Shown: in pieces, positions 8,655 to 17,181 of the stretch
How positions within the stretch are numbered: position 1 is the stretch's first letter
Layout: the number at the start of each line of letters is the position of its first letter
Origin: Sphingobacterium sp. PCS056
Lineage (GTDB): Bacteria; Bacteroidota; Bacteroidia; Sphingobacteriales; Sphingobacteriaceae
Length of the DNA stretch: 64,000 nt
Direction of reading: 5' to 3'
Assembly (NCBI RefSeq): GCF_023273895.1
Contig: NZ_CP096883.1
Span: forward strand, 3,658,001-3,722,000
The notes under the pieces: generated by a model
Databases searched by the model: none
What the model was told of the DNA's origin: nothing
Seen by the model: the letters and a program-made list of their open reading frames with translations, nothing else
Position numbers and translations under genes: made by a program

Positions 8655-9338
8655 TTACATAACCGCGCTGCATTTAGCCACAAATTGCTCAAACTTCCGA
8701 TCTGTATTTCGCATGATCGGTCCATGACCGAAGCAGATGATAGCAGGATTTAGATTTGCTAACTTCTGGAGCGATTTGATGTTGAGCCGCTGATCGGAGG
8801 TGAATATATTTGGCGGAAGCCGCAGACCAGTCGCTGTGGTGAGCAGGTTCATATTTGTCGCAGCATCCCCGATTATCAGTACACCATCCCGCTCACGGAA
8901 AAAAGAAATATGACCTGCCGAATGTCCGGGAGTCTCTATTACCCGAAAGTTTCCGATCCTATCGTTTTCAACAATTGTGTGCTCCACTTGATACCCCTGA
9001 CCTGCCCAGTACTTTTGTTGAAGCTTTGCTACCCAATGTTGCGGAGTTGGATAGTCGTGGGTTACCATACCCGTTTCAGTCCTAAAAACTTCACTGGGAT
9101 GACAGAGCAAAGGTATCGCAAACTCAGCGCATATCAGATCGCTACAGCCTTGGTGGTCCGCATGCGAATGCGTCAGTACATGTTGGTAAACGGGGATTTT
9201 CTGGAGAGCTTTCTTTACAGTGGTATACGAACTCCTTATTCCGGAGTCGACCAATACACCTTCGATAATATAACAGTTGATACTGTTTCGTGGCATCAAT
9301 GAAATCTGGAAAACTTCGGGAGCAATTTGATGTAACAT
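8655..9338 (-). CDS. MBL-fold metallo-hydrolase
   Basis: 227-aa metallo-beta-lactamase-fold hydrolase. The zinc motif HSHADH is present (residues about 60-65), followed by later histidines in ETPGHSAGHISFF, an acidic ligand in GDAATN, and CFGHGP near the C-terminus. ATG 9338 is chosen over an in-frame TTG at 9353, because a -7 element overlaps the latter. The closest functional types are glyoxalase-II-like or lactonase-like enzymes; the substrate is unknown. The Crp-type gene upstream on the same strand may control it. Confidence 0.85.
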   Translation of the reverse strand: MLHQIAPEVFQISLMPRNSINCYIIEGVLVDSGIRSSYTTVKKALQKIPVYQHVLTHSHADHQGCSDLICAEFAIPLLCHPSEVFRTETGMVTHDYPTPQHWVAKLQQKYWAGQGYQVEHTIVENDRIGNFRVIETPGHSAGHISFFRERDGVLIIGDAATNMNLLTTATGLRLPPNIFTSDQRLNIKSLQKLANLNPAIICFGHGPIMRNTDRKFEQFVAKCSAVM

Positions 9339-9350
9339 TGTTTTTTTATG

Positions 9351-9358
9351 CAAATCTA
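9351..9358 (-). promoter_or_regulatory. -7 element of the MBL-hydrolase gene (TAGATTTG)
   Basis: TAGATTTG on the minus strand matches TAnnTTTG and lies 12 bases before ATG 9338, giving a very short leader. No good -33 TTG is visible, which would fit an activator-dependent promoter. Confidence 0.5.
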
Positions 9359-9380
9359 CACCGCTGACCAGGACGGCATA

Positions 9381-9394
9381 AGGACATTTGTCCT
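9381..9394. promoter_or_regulatory. Candidate operator palindrome AGGACA-TT-TGTCCT
   Basis: A perfect 6-2-6 palindrome centred about 30 bases upstream of the -7 element of the MBL gene and overlapping the stop codon of the Crp-type regulator. The position suits an activator site. That this regulator binds it is inference. Confidence 0.4.
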
Positions 9395-10004
9395 ATAATA
9401 CATTGGGTCTATGTATTTGTCCTTTCGCTCGTGTCAGTGATCGCTGCGTGATGCCCAGGTACGATGCCAGATCCTGCGTCGCTATGCGCTGCACGAGCAT
9501 CGGTTCGCTAGACAGGACATGGCGGTATTTATCCACAGCCGACCTATTATTGTAATTCAGCAGATAACGTTCCTTTTGGTTATACTCCCGCTCCATCACC
9601 GATTTTATAACCCCGTTCCAGGCGGTCACCTCACCAAGCAGATGCTGATAGTTCGAGTAGTCTATCCGATAGATCAGGCTATCTTCTATAGCCCTGATAC
9701 TCCTTCTCGATTTTTCCTGCGCCACAAACTCCGGAAATGAGGTCACAAATTCATTTTCAAACTTGAAGCAAGTTATATTCTCCTTACCTTCTTTATCGAT
9801 CGCGTACGCCTTTACTGCGCCACTAGCGATTAATCCAATATGACGGCAGGATTCATCCTCACGAATAAAAAAATCACCCTTTTTTAAGCGCATTGGTTTG
9901 AAAAACTGCATAGAAAAGTTGATTTCCTCAGCCGATAGTCCTCGTGTTGAGGATAGGTAATTTTCAAATACGTCAGTCATTTCGCACTCTTCTTGTCCTT
10001 TCAT
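9393..10004 (-). CDS. Crp/Fnr family transcriptional regulator
   Basis: 203 aa with an N-terminal cyclic-nucleotide-binding-like beta-barrel (LKKGDFFIREDE, then HIGLIASGAVKAY) and a C-terminal winged helix (IATQDLASYLGITQRSLTRAK). An internal ATG (MTDVFENYL, 9980) is an equally good start. The effector is unknown and no Fnr-type cysteine cluster is seen. Many Bacteroidota Crp proteins of this size regulate the adjacent gene, here the MBL hydrolase 54 bases downstream. Confidence 0.85.
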   Translation of the reverse strand: MKGQEECEMTDVFENYLSSTRGLSAEEINFSMQFFKPMRLKKGDFFIREDESCRHIGLIASGAVKAYAIDKEGKENITCFKFENEFVTSFPEFVAQEKSRRSIRAIEDSLIYRIDYSNYQHLLGEVTAWNGVIKSVMEREYNQKERYLLNYNNRSAVDKYRHVLSSEPMLVQRIATQDLASYLGITQRSLTRAKGQIHRPNVL

Positions 10005-10655
10005 TTTCCTTTTAACCGTCTATGGATACATATCCAATCCAACATCCAAATCTAACAATTATTGTACATTCACAAAAAGCTGCATCTATAGCTTTTTTAG
10101 TTCACTTTACTAGCACATTACAGGGCATGATCTTTCCATTTACTGACTGTTACTCCATTTTATTTCATCAGCTTTTGTTTGTATATTCAGAATAGAAATC
10201 TGTCGCTCTGATGGCGTATTCTTTAATTGGTGGACGCTTTTCCCATAATTCGTCAACTATCATTAGCGTGGTAGTGGATTGCGCCTCCCATAGAGCTCAA
10301 TAGTACAGTCATCATATCAGGGTCGGCGAGTTTCGAACCAATAGAGGCTCATGATCGTGTGCGGGCATTTAGGGGACTGAGCCAACTTTCTTGTTCACGG
10401 TAGAGAATTTGGGATGGCAGGACTGCTTAAATCTCAGCGGGATCATGAAGGTAAAGCTAATCGCAATATGAGCTTTCTTTAATTTTAAAGACATGAGAGA
10501 TCAGAAAGAATGTAGACACATTTGCCACTTTCTTTGTGATTCTATACATTTGTTTTCGTAAGACCAATTGAGAGGAATAGCACTGAAGAGTGACTTATTG
10601 ATCTTCACTCCTGTTTTAGCAACAAAGTACCAAATAGAAAAAAAATCATAGAAGC
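10005..10655. other. 650-bp intergenic stretch with gene relics and a degenerate tRNA-Lys end
   Basis: No intact gene is visible. A minus-strand fragment at 10168-10263 (MIVDELWEKRPPIKEYAIRA onward, 31 codons) looks coding but is unrecognised. At 10429-10445 the sequence AAATCTCAGCGGGATCA matches the tRNA-Lys 3' end with one mismatch. A weak hairpin ending in AGCTTTCTTT follows it, as the terminator does at the true tRNA. Confidence 0.6.
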
Positions 10656-10682
10656 TGTCCCCATTCGGAGAACTCGGTCGTC
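10656..10682 (+). promoter_or_regulatory. Candidate ECF-sigma promoter (TGTCCC-17-CGTC)
   Basis: TGTCCC at 10656-10661 and CGTC at 10679-10682 are spaced by 17 bases and lie 34 bases before the YciI start. ECF42-group sigma factors are known to read TGTC-type -35 and CG(A/T)C-type -10 elements, so this is probably an autoregulatory promoter for the operon that follows. Confidence 0.6.
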
Positions 10683-10716
10683 ATTGAGGTATATTTAATT
10701 TAAAAATTTTAACACG

Positions 10717-11061
10717 ATGAAAGAATTTGCATTAATTTTCAGACTACAAGACATTTCCGATTTCAAACCATCACCGGAACAAATGCAGGAAAGAATGAAT
10801 TGGTTAGCAGGTATTGCCTCACAAAACAAATTAGTGGATAAGGGAAATACCCTCTTACCATTTGCAGGAAATGCTAAAACTGTAAAGCCAAACAATGTGA
10901 TCACAGATGGTGCCTACACCGAAATCAAGGAATTTATCAGTGGCTACATTGTCATAAAAGCAGACACCATTGATGAAGCAGTAGAAATGGCAAAAAGTAA
11001 CCCGATCTTTGATCAAGTGGGCGGAAGCATTGAAGTACGAGAAGTAATAAAACGTGACTAA
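10717..11061 (+). CDS. YciI/DGPF-domain protein
   Basis: 114-aa YCII-related protein with a ferredoxin-like fold, starting MKEFALIFR. The family DGPF motif appears as DGAYTEIKEFISGY, followed by the typical TIDEAVEMAKSNP...GSIEVRE ending. Such genes are the standard partner of ECF42 sigma factors, and here the stop overlaps the sigma start by 8 bases. The biochemical role is unproven; suggested roles include a ligand-binding or lyase-like partner of the sigma factor. Confidence 0.88.
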   Translation: MKEFALIFRLQDISDFKPSPEQMQERMNWLAGIASQNKLVDKGNTLLPFAGNAKTVKPNNVITDGAYTEIKEFISGYIVIKADTIDEAVEMAKSNPIFDQVGGSIEVREVIKRD

Positions 11062-12319
11062 CCCAAAATCATATACGGAACTTTTACCGCATTTATTCCG
11101 ACAGGAATATGCTAAAATGACGGCTGTCCTTTGCCGTCATTTTGGATTGGCAAATATCGAAATTGCCGAAGATATTGCTAGTGATACCTTTCTAAAAGCA
11201 TCTGAATACTGGGCTGTCCATGGTGTACCCGATAATCCGACCGCATGGCTATATACCGTGGCCGCAAACAAACTAAAAGATTATTTCAAGCACAGATCTA
11301 TTTTTGATAGCAGAATTAAAGATGCAGTAACTGTTCAAGCAATGGAGATAGAGAAGATTCTGGAATTTGATGATCAAATCATTGCCGACAGTCAATTGGC
11401 TATGATTTTTGCCGTATGTCATCCGACAAACTCTACAGAAGCACAGATCGCATTGGCACTTCAGATTTTAGGTGGTTTTAGTGTCGAGGAAATCGCCAAG
11501 GCCTTTTTGACAAATAGAGAAACCATTAAAAAGCGATTGCAAAGGGCACGCACCAACTTACGATATAATCATTTTCAAATGCAAGACTTAACTGCAAATG
11601 ATATACAAGCGAGGTTGGACACGGTTCTAAAAACATTGTATTTGCTCTTCAACGAAGGCTATTTTTCCACAACCCACACTCAGCTCATCAGAAAAGAGCT
11701 TTGTTCAGAATCCGCTCGGCTTACGCTGGTCTTAGCTGAAAATCCACTCACCAATACACCGCAAGTAAATGCCTTGCTTGCTTTGATCTGCTTTCAGAGT
11801 TCGAGACTGGATGCAAGAACTGGTACCAATGGCGAAGCCATCCTTTTTGACAAACAGGACAAAAATCTCTGGGATCAGGCACTCATCGACAGGGGAAATT
11901 ATTATTTAATCCACGCCTGCAACGCTGAAGAAGTTTCAAAATACCACTTAGAGGCAGCTATAGCATATTGGCATACAACCTCCACCGATACGAACAAATG
12001 GAAACATATTTTACAATTATATAATAGGCTTATCCTGATCGAATACTCACCAGTTACAGCCTTAAATCGAGCATTTGCTTACGCTAAAGTCTATGGTAGC
12101 GAAAAGGCAATCGAGGAGGTGGAAAAGTTAAATCTTCCGGAGAACAACTACTACCATGCATTATTGGGTTATTTATACGCTCAAATAGATATGCCTATTT
12201 CAATTCAACATTATACAAAAGCAATTGATTTGACCAAATCCAACATAGAAAAAGAGACACTCAGACAAGAAATTGATCGCTTGTTGCAAAGCGGAGAAAA
12301 TAAGGGTACAGCAAGCTAA
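11054..12319 (+). CDS. ECF RNA polymerase sigma factor, ECF42-like with long C-terminal extension
   Basis: 421 aa. Residues about 1-180 hold sigma region 2 (DIASDTFLKASEYW, NPTAWLYTVAANKLKDYFK) and region 4 (LGGFSVEEIAKAFLTNRETI). The remaining 240 residues form a helical TPR-like extension (IALALQ... then LNRAFAYAKVYG, YHALLGYLYAQI). This two-part layout and the DGPF partner define the ECF42 group, in which the extension controls activity instead of an anti-sigma factor. No anti-sigma gene is next to it, in agreement. Confidence 0.88.
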   Translation: MTNPKSYTELLPHLFRQEYAKMTAVLCRHFGLANIEIAEDIASDTFLKASEYWAVHGVPDNPTAWLYTVAANKLKDYFKHRSIFDSRIKDAVTVQAMEIEKILEFDDQIIADSQLAMIFAVCHPTNSTEAQIALALQILGGFSVEEIAKAFLTNRETIKKRLQRARTNLRYNHFQMQDLTANDIQARLDTVLKTLYLLFNEGYFSTTHTQLIRKELCSESARLTLVLAENPLTNTPQVNALLALICFQSSRLDARTGTNGEAILFDKQDKNLWDQALIDRGNYYLIHACNAEEVSKYHLEAAIAYWHTTSTDTNKWKHILQLYNRLILIEYSPVTALNRAFAYAKVYGSEKAIEEVEKLNLPENNYYHALLGYLYAQIDMPISIQHYTKAIDLTKSNIEKETLRQEIDRLLQSGENKGTAS

Positions 12320-12450
12320 GGGTTAAAGCAATCAAATGGATAAATTGTAAAACTGGGTGAACTCAAAACAGTCATGCATGCATCGGAGATTCAAACCGAT
12401 TGTACCATGCAGCCGTTATAGAGACCGTCATATTTCTGGTTAATATCTGC

Positions 12451-13056
12451 TCAATGCCTCTTTTTTACATACGCATATGTGTACGCAATAGTGGTAGTAT
12501 TCAAATCCCAACTCCAAATCTCTTTCTCAATTAATTCCGGATGTTTTTTGCTGATATCCCTTAAAGCGTTACCGACAGATTTACGCAGATATTCGCTATC
12601 GCTTGCTTTGTGCTGAGTAATTAATTCGATTGCCACCTGAGGATGGTCTTTAAAGTAAGCGCGGCTTGTCCAGATCCTCAAGCCTTCGGTCACAGCACGA
12701 CAAACATTTGGATTTTGATCGCTCAGCCATTCTTTAATTTCAGGGAGCGAATTTTCGTAACCATGATCTGCACAGTATTGATCGAAGGCTTTTGCAATAA
12801 TCTCCTGAACTTGCCAGCTATCGTCTACATGTGCACGTTCTTTCAGTACCACAAGAACTGATCGATCCTGAGCAGCTATAAAACCCAAGATAAAAATTGC
12901 GCAACAACGTAACTGGTAAAACTTGCTCTTTAATAGATCTAAGGCGATTTCTTTAGACTCAGCTCTGGACTGCGTGGTCACTATTTTTTTTGCCTCTTCT
13001 TCGAAAGGCTTAAAACCATGTTCAACTTTTAGTAATGCTTCAAGAGAGGACTCCAT
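12451..13056 (-). CDS. HEAT-repeat protein, DNA alkylation repair-like
   Basis: 201-aa all-helical protein with repeats of HEAT type (KSKFYQLRCCAIFILGFIAA, DDSWQVQEIIAKAFDQY, EYLRKSVGNALRDISKKHPEL). The spacing and the RKSVGNALRDISKKHP ending resemble AlkD-like DNA alkylation repair proteins, though the family norm is 220-240 aa. ATG 13056 is chosen over TTG 13062. It is a single gene facing the ECF operon. Confidence 0.7.
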   Translation of the reverse strand: MESSLEALLKVEHGFKPFEEEAKKIVTTQSRAESKEIALDLLKSKFYQLRCCAIFILGFIAAQDRSVLVVLKERAHVDDSWQVQEIIAKAFDQYCADHGYENSLPEIKEWLSDQNPNVCRAVTEGLRIWTSRAYFKDHPQVAIELITQHKASDSEYLRKSVGNALRDISKKHPELIEKEIWSWDLNTTTIAYTYAYVKKRH

Positions 13057-13273
13057 ATTCAATTTATGTTACGTGAGCAAATTACAACTTTGCATAGATG
13101 TTTTTTAATAGCTTGATTTATATCTTATGTTGCAATACCACAAAACTGTTGCCTGAAACAACAGTCGAGCTTGTATTTAAGCAATAAAAATAAAGAATTG
13201 CAACTAAATAAAGCTAAAACAATCATGGAGCATGCTCTTACTTTTCATTTTATATCAGAATAAGACATACCCG

Positions 13274-13813
13274 TTAATTAAAGTCCTTTACACTTTTCTT
13301 CAGCTGCCGAATATGACGCTCCGTATGGTAGATATTAAACCAAGCCCATTCCAGTCGTGTAAAAGGTCCATATTGTGGAATAGCATAATCTGTACAGATA
13401 TCCGAAAGATCTTTTGTCCGAATCACAGCTGCCATCTGCTCTATTCTGTTCTGTAAACCAGCCATCAATCTCTCTTTGTCCACTGGTTTTTCCGTTGGTA
13501 TAATAGCATCTGGCGACTTCATGCGGATGGTATCATCCGTAAATATTTTCTTGATCATATCGATCTTCTCATTTGGTGACCGATCACCAGATTCCGATGC
13601 CCCATCCATCGTTTCTGCAGAGGCATAGGATTTGCGTATATGGTCTGCTATCTGTCCAGGAGACCAGCCTCCGTCTACCGGTTTTTTATTGATTAAGGTT
13701 TCATCCATGCCCCCTAGCAAGGTTACCAATTGATTCGTGACCTCTTCAAAGGCCTGTAATGTCTGTAAGTTCATATCGTTTGCCATTATACATCCAGCAT
13801 CATCGGTTGCCAT
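13274..13813 (-). CDS. DinB superfamily protein
   Basis: Four-helix-bundle DinB/YfiT-type protein, 179 aa. The metal-ligand histidines are seen in WSPGQIADHI and IYHTERHIRQLK. Family members act as metal-dependent thiol transferases or have unknown roles. Later in-frame ATGs (13786, 13774) could be the real start; MANDMNLQTLQAFEEV looks a better N-terminus than MATDDAGC. Confidence 0.8.
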   Translation of the reverse strand: MATDDAGCIMANDMNLQTLQAFEEVTNQLVTLLGGMDETLINKKPVDGGWSPGQIADHIRKSYASAETMDGASESGDRSPNEKIDMIKKIFTDDTIRMKSPDAIIPTEKPVDKERLMAGLQNRIEQMAAVIRTKDLSDICTDYAIPQYGPFTRLEWAWFNIYHTERHIRQLKKSVKDFN

Positions 13814-14173
13814 TGTTCAATGTGGTTAAAAAATCCGAATCAGCAATGCAGTCCATTTTATAAAACCAAATCTAATCCATGCAGTACTACCGCTTCATAA
13901 AGATAAGCAAATCAAAACTTTTGAACACGATAAATTCCAAATTTTATCTCGTTAACCGCGACCTTTCTACTCGCCTTCTTTCCCTGTATTACTTGTTTCT
14001 GAAATAGCAAAAATAGATCACCATCGGTGCTCATCCGACCTTACTCCTTTTTTGCCTATTCGTACACATTCATTCCATAAATCGCCAACTTGTATAGGAT
14101 CCTCCCCTTCTTATAGTCATGAACTGAAAGCACAGAAACTTGCAAAAGACAGCCATAAACAGTCCTTTCAATT
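13814..14173. other. 360-bp intergenic stretch
   Basis: No gene is recognised. On the minus strand a short protein-like frame (EDPIQVGDLWNECVRIGKKG) occurs around 14015-14105 and ends at a stop; it may be a relic of an unknown gene. Confidence 0.4.
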
Positions 14174-15175
14174 CTACCTCAGATGATTAGCAAGATAATG
14201 GATGATTTCGGTCGCTATTTGTTGATGGATCAATTTTCTATCGATGCTGCGATCATCTTGATAATAAGTTGATGCTTCTTTTTGCAACTGCGGGTTCCCC
14301 TCATTCAAAAAAATGTAATGACCTGTGTTTCTAGGCAGCTTAACAAATTTTGAACCTCCAATAACGTTACTGTATCTGATTCCATTGGTTTCTATCGGGG
14401 CGATTTGGTCATCATGTGCACCGATTATTAATACTGGAGGCATTTTCTGATACTTCTGTTCCAAAAGTCCCAACCCTAACGCTGGAGCTAGTGCTATATG
14501 CACTTTAAATCGACTATCTTTTAAAGTAGTGGGTATTTCTGTGCAAGGTATCCTTGTCAATAATGCTGTCAGGTCACCAAGCTCCGGAACAATGAATTCT
14601 TTGTGGCCTTGTTCGGATAGAGCGTTACGTTTCAGTAGCTCACAGTCCAATTGAATGCCTGCTAGCGCCAGTGCTGTATAGCCGCCCAACGAAAAACCCA
14701 TCGTACCAATACGATTACTGTCCACATAACTGTTAAAACGTTCGTCCTGTAAAAATGAAGAGATCAAAAAACTCAGATCCAGTGGTCTTTCCCAATAGCG
14801 AACAAAATATTCTGGAATTTTATGATCAAGAGTATTTCCCCAATGATCCGGTGCCAGAACCATGTATCCATTCTTTGCCAGTTCAATGGCCAGCCAAGCT
14901 AAACTCAGCCTGTTTCCTCCTGTGCCATGCGATAGTACGATCAACGGATATTTCTTATTTATAAAAGTCGCATTCTGTATGGTCGGAGGTAATACAAAGG
15001 GTAACGCTGTCTCCTTTACATCCTGGTCAGTTGTTGGATACCATATCTGAGTCATTATGGGGCGCTCTCGAGCATGGTCAATATAACTGATCGTCTGTTC
15101 ACCGACATTTGACACCTGACCTTGACAAAAGAATGATATTAAGCTCAATAATAAAATAGTCCACGTACGATTCAT
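14174..15175 (-). CDS. Secreted alpha/beta hydrolase (dienelactone hydrolase/PAF-acetylhydrolase-like)
   Basis: 333 aa with a cleavable signal peptide (MNRTWTILLLSLISFFCQGQ), so probably periplasmic. The oxyanion-side motif VLSHGTGG, nucleophile elbow GFSLGGYT (Ser), an acid in IIGAHDDQIAP and a late histidine in NTGHYIF give a full catalytic triad. It resembles the group annotated as dienelactone hydrolase or platelet-activating-factor acetylhydrolase. The substrate is unknown, and it is a single gene. Confidence 0.85.
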   Translation of the reverse strand: MNRTWTILLLSLISFFCQGQVSNVGEQTISYIDHARERPIMTQIWYPTTDQDVKETALPFVLPPTIQNATFINKKYPLIVLSHGTGGNRLSLAWLAIELAKNGYMVLAPDHWGNTLDHKIPEYFVRYWERPLDLSFLISSFLQDERFNSYVDSNRIGTMGFSLGGYTALALAGIQLDCELLKRNALSEQGHKEFIVPELGDLTALLTRIPCTEIPTTLKDSRFKVHIALAPALGLGLLEQKYQKMPPVLIIGAHDDQIAPIETNGIRYSNVIGGSKFVKLPRNTGHYIFLNEGNPQLQKEASTYYQDDRSIDRKLIHQQIATEIIHYLANHLR

Positions 15176-15393
15176 CTTCTAATAAATTTTAAGTATAAGT
15201 ATTTTCATATTCAAATATATAGTAGTACCGATTAGTGCAATATAAGGCACTTAAGTCGCTCATTTCACCTAACGAAATCAAGCTAAATCAGCTTTCCGTG
15301 TTTAATTTGTGTATGATGACTGTACCTCGTCCACCGCACTTTTTAAAGCCTCGTCCATCTTGATTTTAACTCCTGTAAACCGTAAATAGGGTA

Positions 15394-16014
15394 TTATACG
15401 GACTTCTTTTTTTTCCAGAAAACAACATTGGTATACACGGTCGTCCCGACCAAGATCAATATTGCGATCACATTGATGCTTTTAGATATCAGATCTTTCT
15501 GCGGGCCCAAAAAACAGAGTACGAGAAGCGTACTTATGTATATTACACCAGCATTGACCCAAAGCTTTGATACCTTCGGAGCATACTTCTTTCTGCGTAG
15601 ATCATTTTCAGAATATAATTCAGCTATTCTATTTTTATCCCAATACAGTAAAATCAAACCCGCAACCATCATTAAACTCGTGATGATCCAGGTACCTGTA
15701 AAATGCAGAGAAATGGTGATCATCCAGATATTGGTTGTTATGGCTAGAAAGAAAAATGTCCCGATCAACGCAAAGCGCTGTGTCATCAGCAGGATTGCGG
15801 TGACGATTTGAGCCAAGCCAAGAAAATTATAATAAATCCCGGAAAGATAAAGTACCTCAAAAAACTGACCTATCGCACCAGTTGTTGGCAATTGAGTAAA
15901 CCTTTCGCCCACTAATTTTGTAAATCCAGAGGGTACAAATGCCAATGCAATAAGATAGCGGATATGGATAATGATCCATTGGACAAATTTAATTTGTTGT
16001 AAATGATAAAACAT
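15394..16014 (-). CDS. DoxX family membrane protein
   Basis: 206 aa, about five membrane helices, with the DoxX-type first helix IRYLIALAFVPSGFTKLVGERF and the later helix pair around LAQIVTAILLM. It resembles DoxX/SURF4-type proteins linked to membrane redox, but the function is unclear. The end is odd: a run of eight A in the codons for WKKKKSV precedes the stop. One added A would extend the frame by about 30 residues of protein-like sequence to 15302. Confidence 0.8.
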   Translation of the reverse strand: MFYHLQQIKFVQWIIIHIRYLIALAFVPSGFTKLVGERFTQLPTTGAIGQFFEVLYLSGIYYNFLGLAQIVTAILLMTQRFALIGTFFFLAITTNIWMITISLHFTGTWIITSLMMVAGLILLYWDKNRIAELYSENDLRRKKYAPKVSKLWVNAGVIYISTLLVLCFLGPQKDLISKSINVIAILILVGTTVYTNVVFWKKKKSV

Positions 16015-16147
16015 AGCTAAAAAAAGTATGAGGTTATTTAATTACAAAAAGCTTTGGAAGATAAGTTTTTAAGATCTGGATGATACCCTTTTTTCCTGTA
16101 AGCCCATGTATATTTTGTGATTTGCATCATTATTTCTTATTGATTAG

Positions 16148-16194
16148 CAAATTTACCACAATTGACTCATTAAAGTCAATGGTTATCTTTAACC
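16148..16194 (-). promoter_or_regulatory. DoxX promoter with palindromic operators
   Basis: On the minus strand TTG (16177-16179) and TAAATTTG (16148-16155) are 21 bases apart. The -33 element lies inside the palindrome ATTGACT-N6-AGTCAAT (16161-16180), and a second palindrome GGTTA-TCTT-TAACC (16181-16194) directly adjoins it. Repressor control is likely; the regulator is unknown. Confidence 0.6.
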
Positions 16195-16639
16195 AAAAAT
16201 AACCAAATCTTCCATATTGATATGCGCAAACAAATTGTTGTTGATCCTATATCCCCATTCTACGATTAGTAGCCATCAAGTATCAGTTGGACTTTCATTT
16301 CTGCACTGTTTATCAATGAGTGCATGTTGAGGCCTCATCTATCGAACTTCGGCATCCAGATATACTGTTGTATCGACCACACCATTTTCAGAGCAAAAAA
16401 GTACCGCATGGATCAAAAGAATGATTTTGCTTAGTCATTCTCTCAACCGTTCCACAGGTGGTATCATAAACAAGTACCTAATAAAAGATAAATGTCCTTA
16501 CTACCATTGCCCTCATAAAAGCCATTTCAACGATTCATTTTGCCTGTTCACCGAAATTCAGATTGTTTTCACAAAATTCCGACGGACATTTACATCAGAA
16601 TCAAATCAATAATACTTTATAAATTAAAAACTTTATCTT
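16195..16639. other. 445-bp region upstream of dps
   Basis: No gene is recognised. It holds a 31-bp sequence at 16525-16555 that recurs (27 of 31 bases) at 22033-22063 upstream of the bicupin operon. The core promoter of dps is not clear. Confidence 0.5.
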
Positions 16640-17113
16640 ATGCAAACAAACATCGGACTTACAGCACCAAACGCAGATGCTGTAGCAGCAGAATTAGCAA
16701 AATTATTAGCAGACGAATTTGTACTCTACATCAAAACAAGAAATGCACATTGGAATGTCACTGGTGACAATTTTCACGCCAATCATATTTTCTTCGAGGA
16801 ACAATACAAACAGCTTGATGCATTGATTGACAGCGTTGCAGAACGTATGCGCAAAATCGGGCACTATGCACCTGCAAGCATGAAAATGTATTCAGAGCTC
16901 ACTCACCTTACCGAATATAGCGAAAGAGCTAACGACGGTATTGGTTTTATGAAAGATCTGCTAAAAGACCATGAAAGTATTATCGAATTTATACGTGGCA
17001 ACATCACACCCTTTTCCGAAAAGTTTAAAGATTATGGTACTAGCGATTTTGTTACCGGAATCATGGAGACACACGAAGAAATGGCGTGGATGATCCGTTC
17101 AAACTTCAGATAA
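16640..17113 (+). CDS. dps: Dps, DNA-binding protein from starved cells / miniferritin
   Basis: 157-aa ferritin-like protein that oxidises and stores iron with hydrogen peroxide and protects DNA; it assembles as a dodecamer. The ferroxidase signature KTRNAHWNVTGDNFHANH and FEEQYKQLDALIDSVAERMR is intact. The N-terminus is short with one lysine, so DNA binding may be weak. It starts the redox and stress block of the window. Confidence 0.95.
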   Translation: MQTNIGLTAPNADAVAAELAKLLADEFVLYIKTRNAHWNVTGDNFHANHIFFEEQYKQLDALIDSVAERMRKIGHYAPASMKMYSELTHLTEYSERANDGIGFMKDLLKDHESIIEFIRGNITPFSEKFKDYGTSDFVTGIMETHEEMAWMIRSNFR

Positions 17114-17125
17114 TCCGTGTCAGAC

Positions 17126-17156
17126 GTTTCAAAATAAAAAAGGAATAATTATATTT
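17126..17156 (+). promoter_or_regulatory. Promoter of the LytTR regulator gene
   Basis: TATATTTG at 17149-17156 matches TAnnTTTG; TTTC at 17126-17129 sits where the -33 TTTG is expected (19-20 base gap). The start codon is 25 bases downstream. Confidence 0.55.
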
Positions 17157-17181
17157 GTGTCAACCCTAATAAACTATTCCC

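Noticed and set aside
8265..8727. Series of overlapping 62-86 aa open frames with repeated sequence in the tRNA array
   Set aside because: They are one frame read through the 137-bp repeat, contain tRNA and terminator sequence, and have no protein-like composition.
8655..8727. MBL gene possibly part of the repeat array
   Set aside because: The last repeat unit stops at about 8644 and the MBL stop codon lies beyond it, so the gene is not a repeat product.
9393..12319. Crp and ECF42 genes as a single regulatory island with the tRNA array
   Set aside because: They are on different strands, have separate promoters, and share no sites; only the relic of the tRNA tail links the segment.
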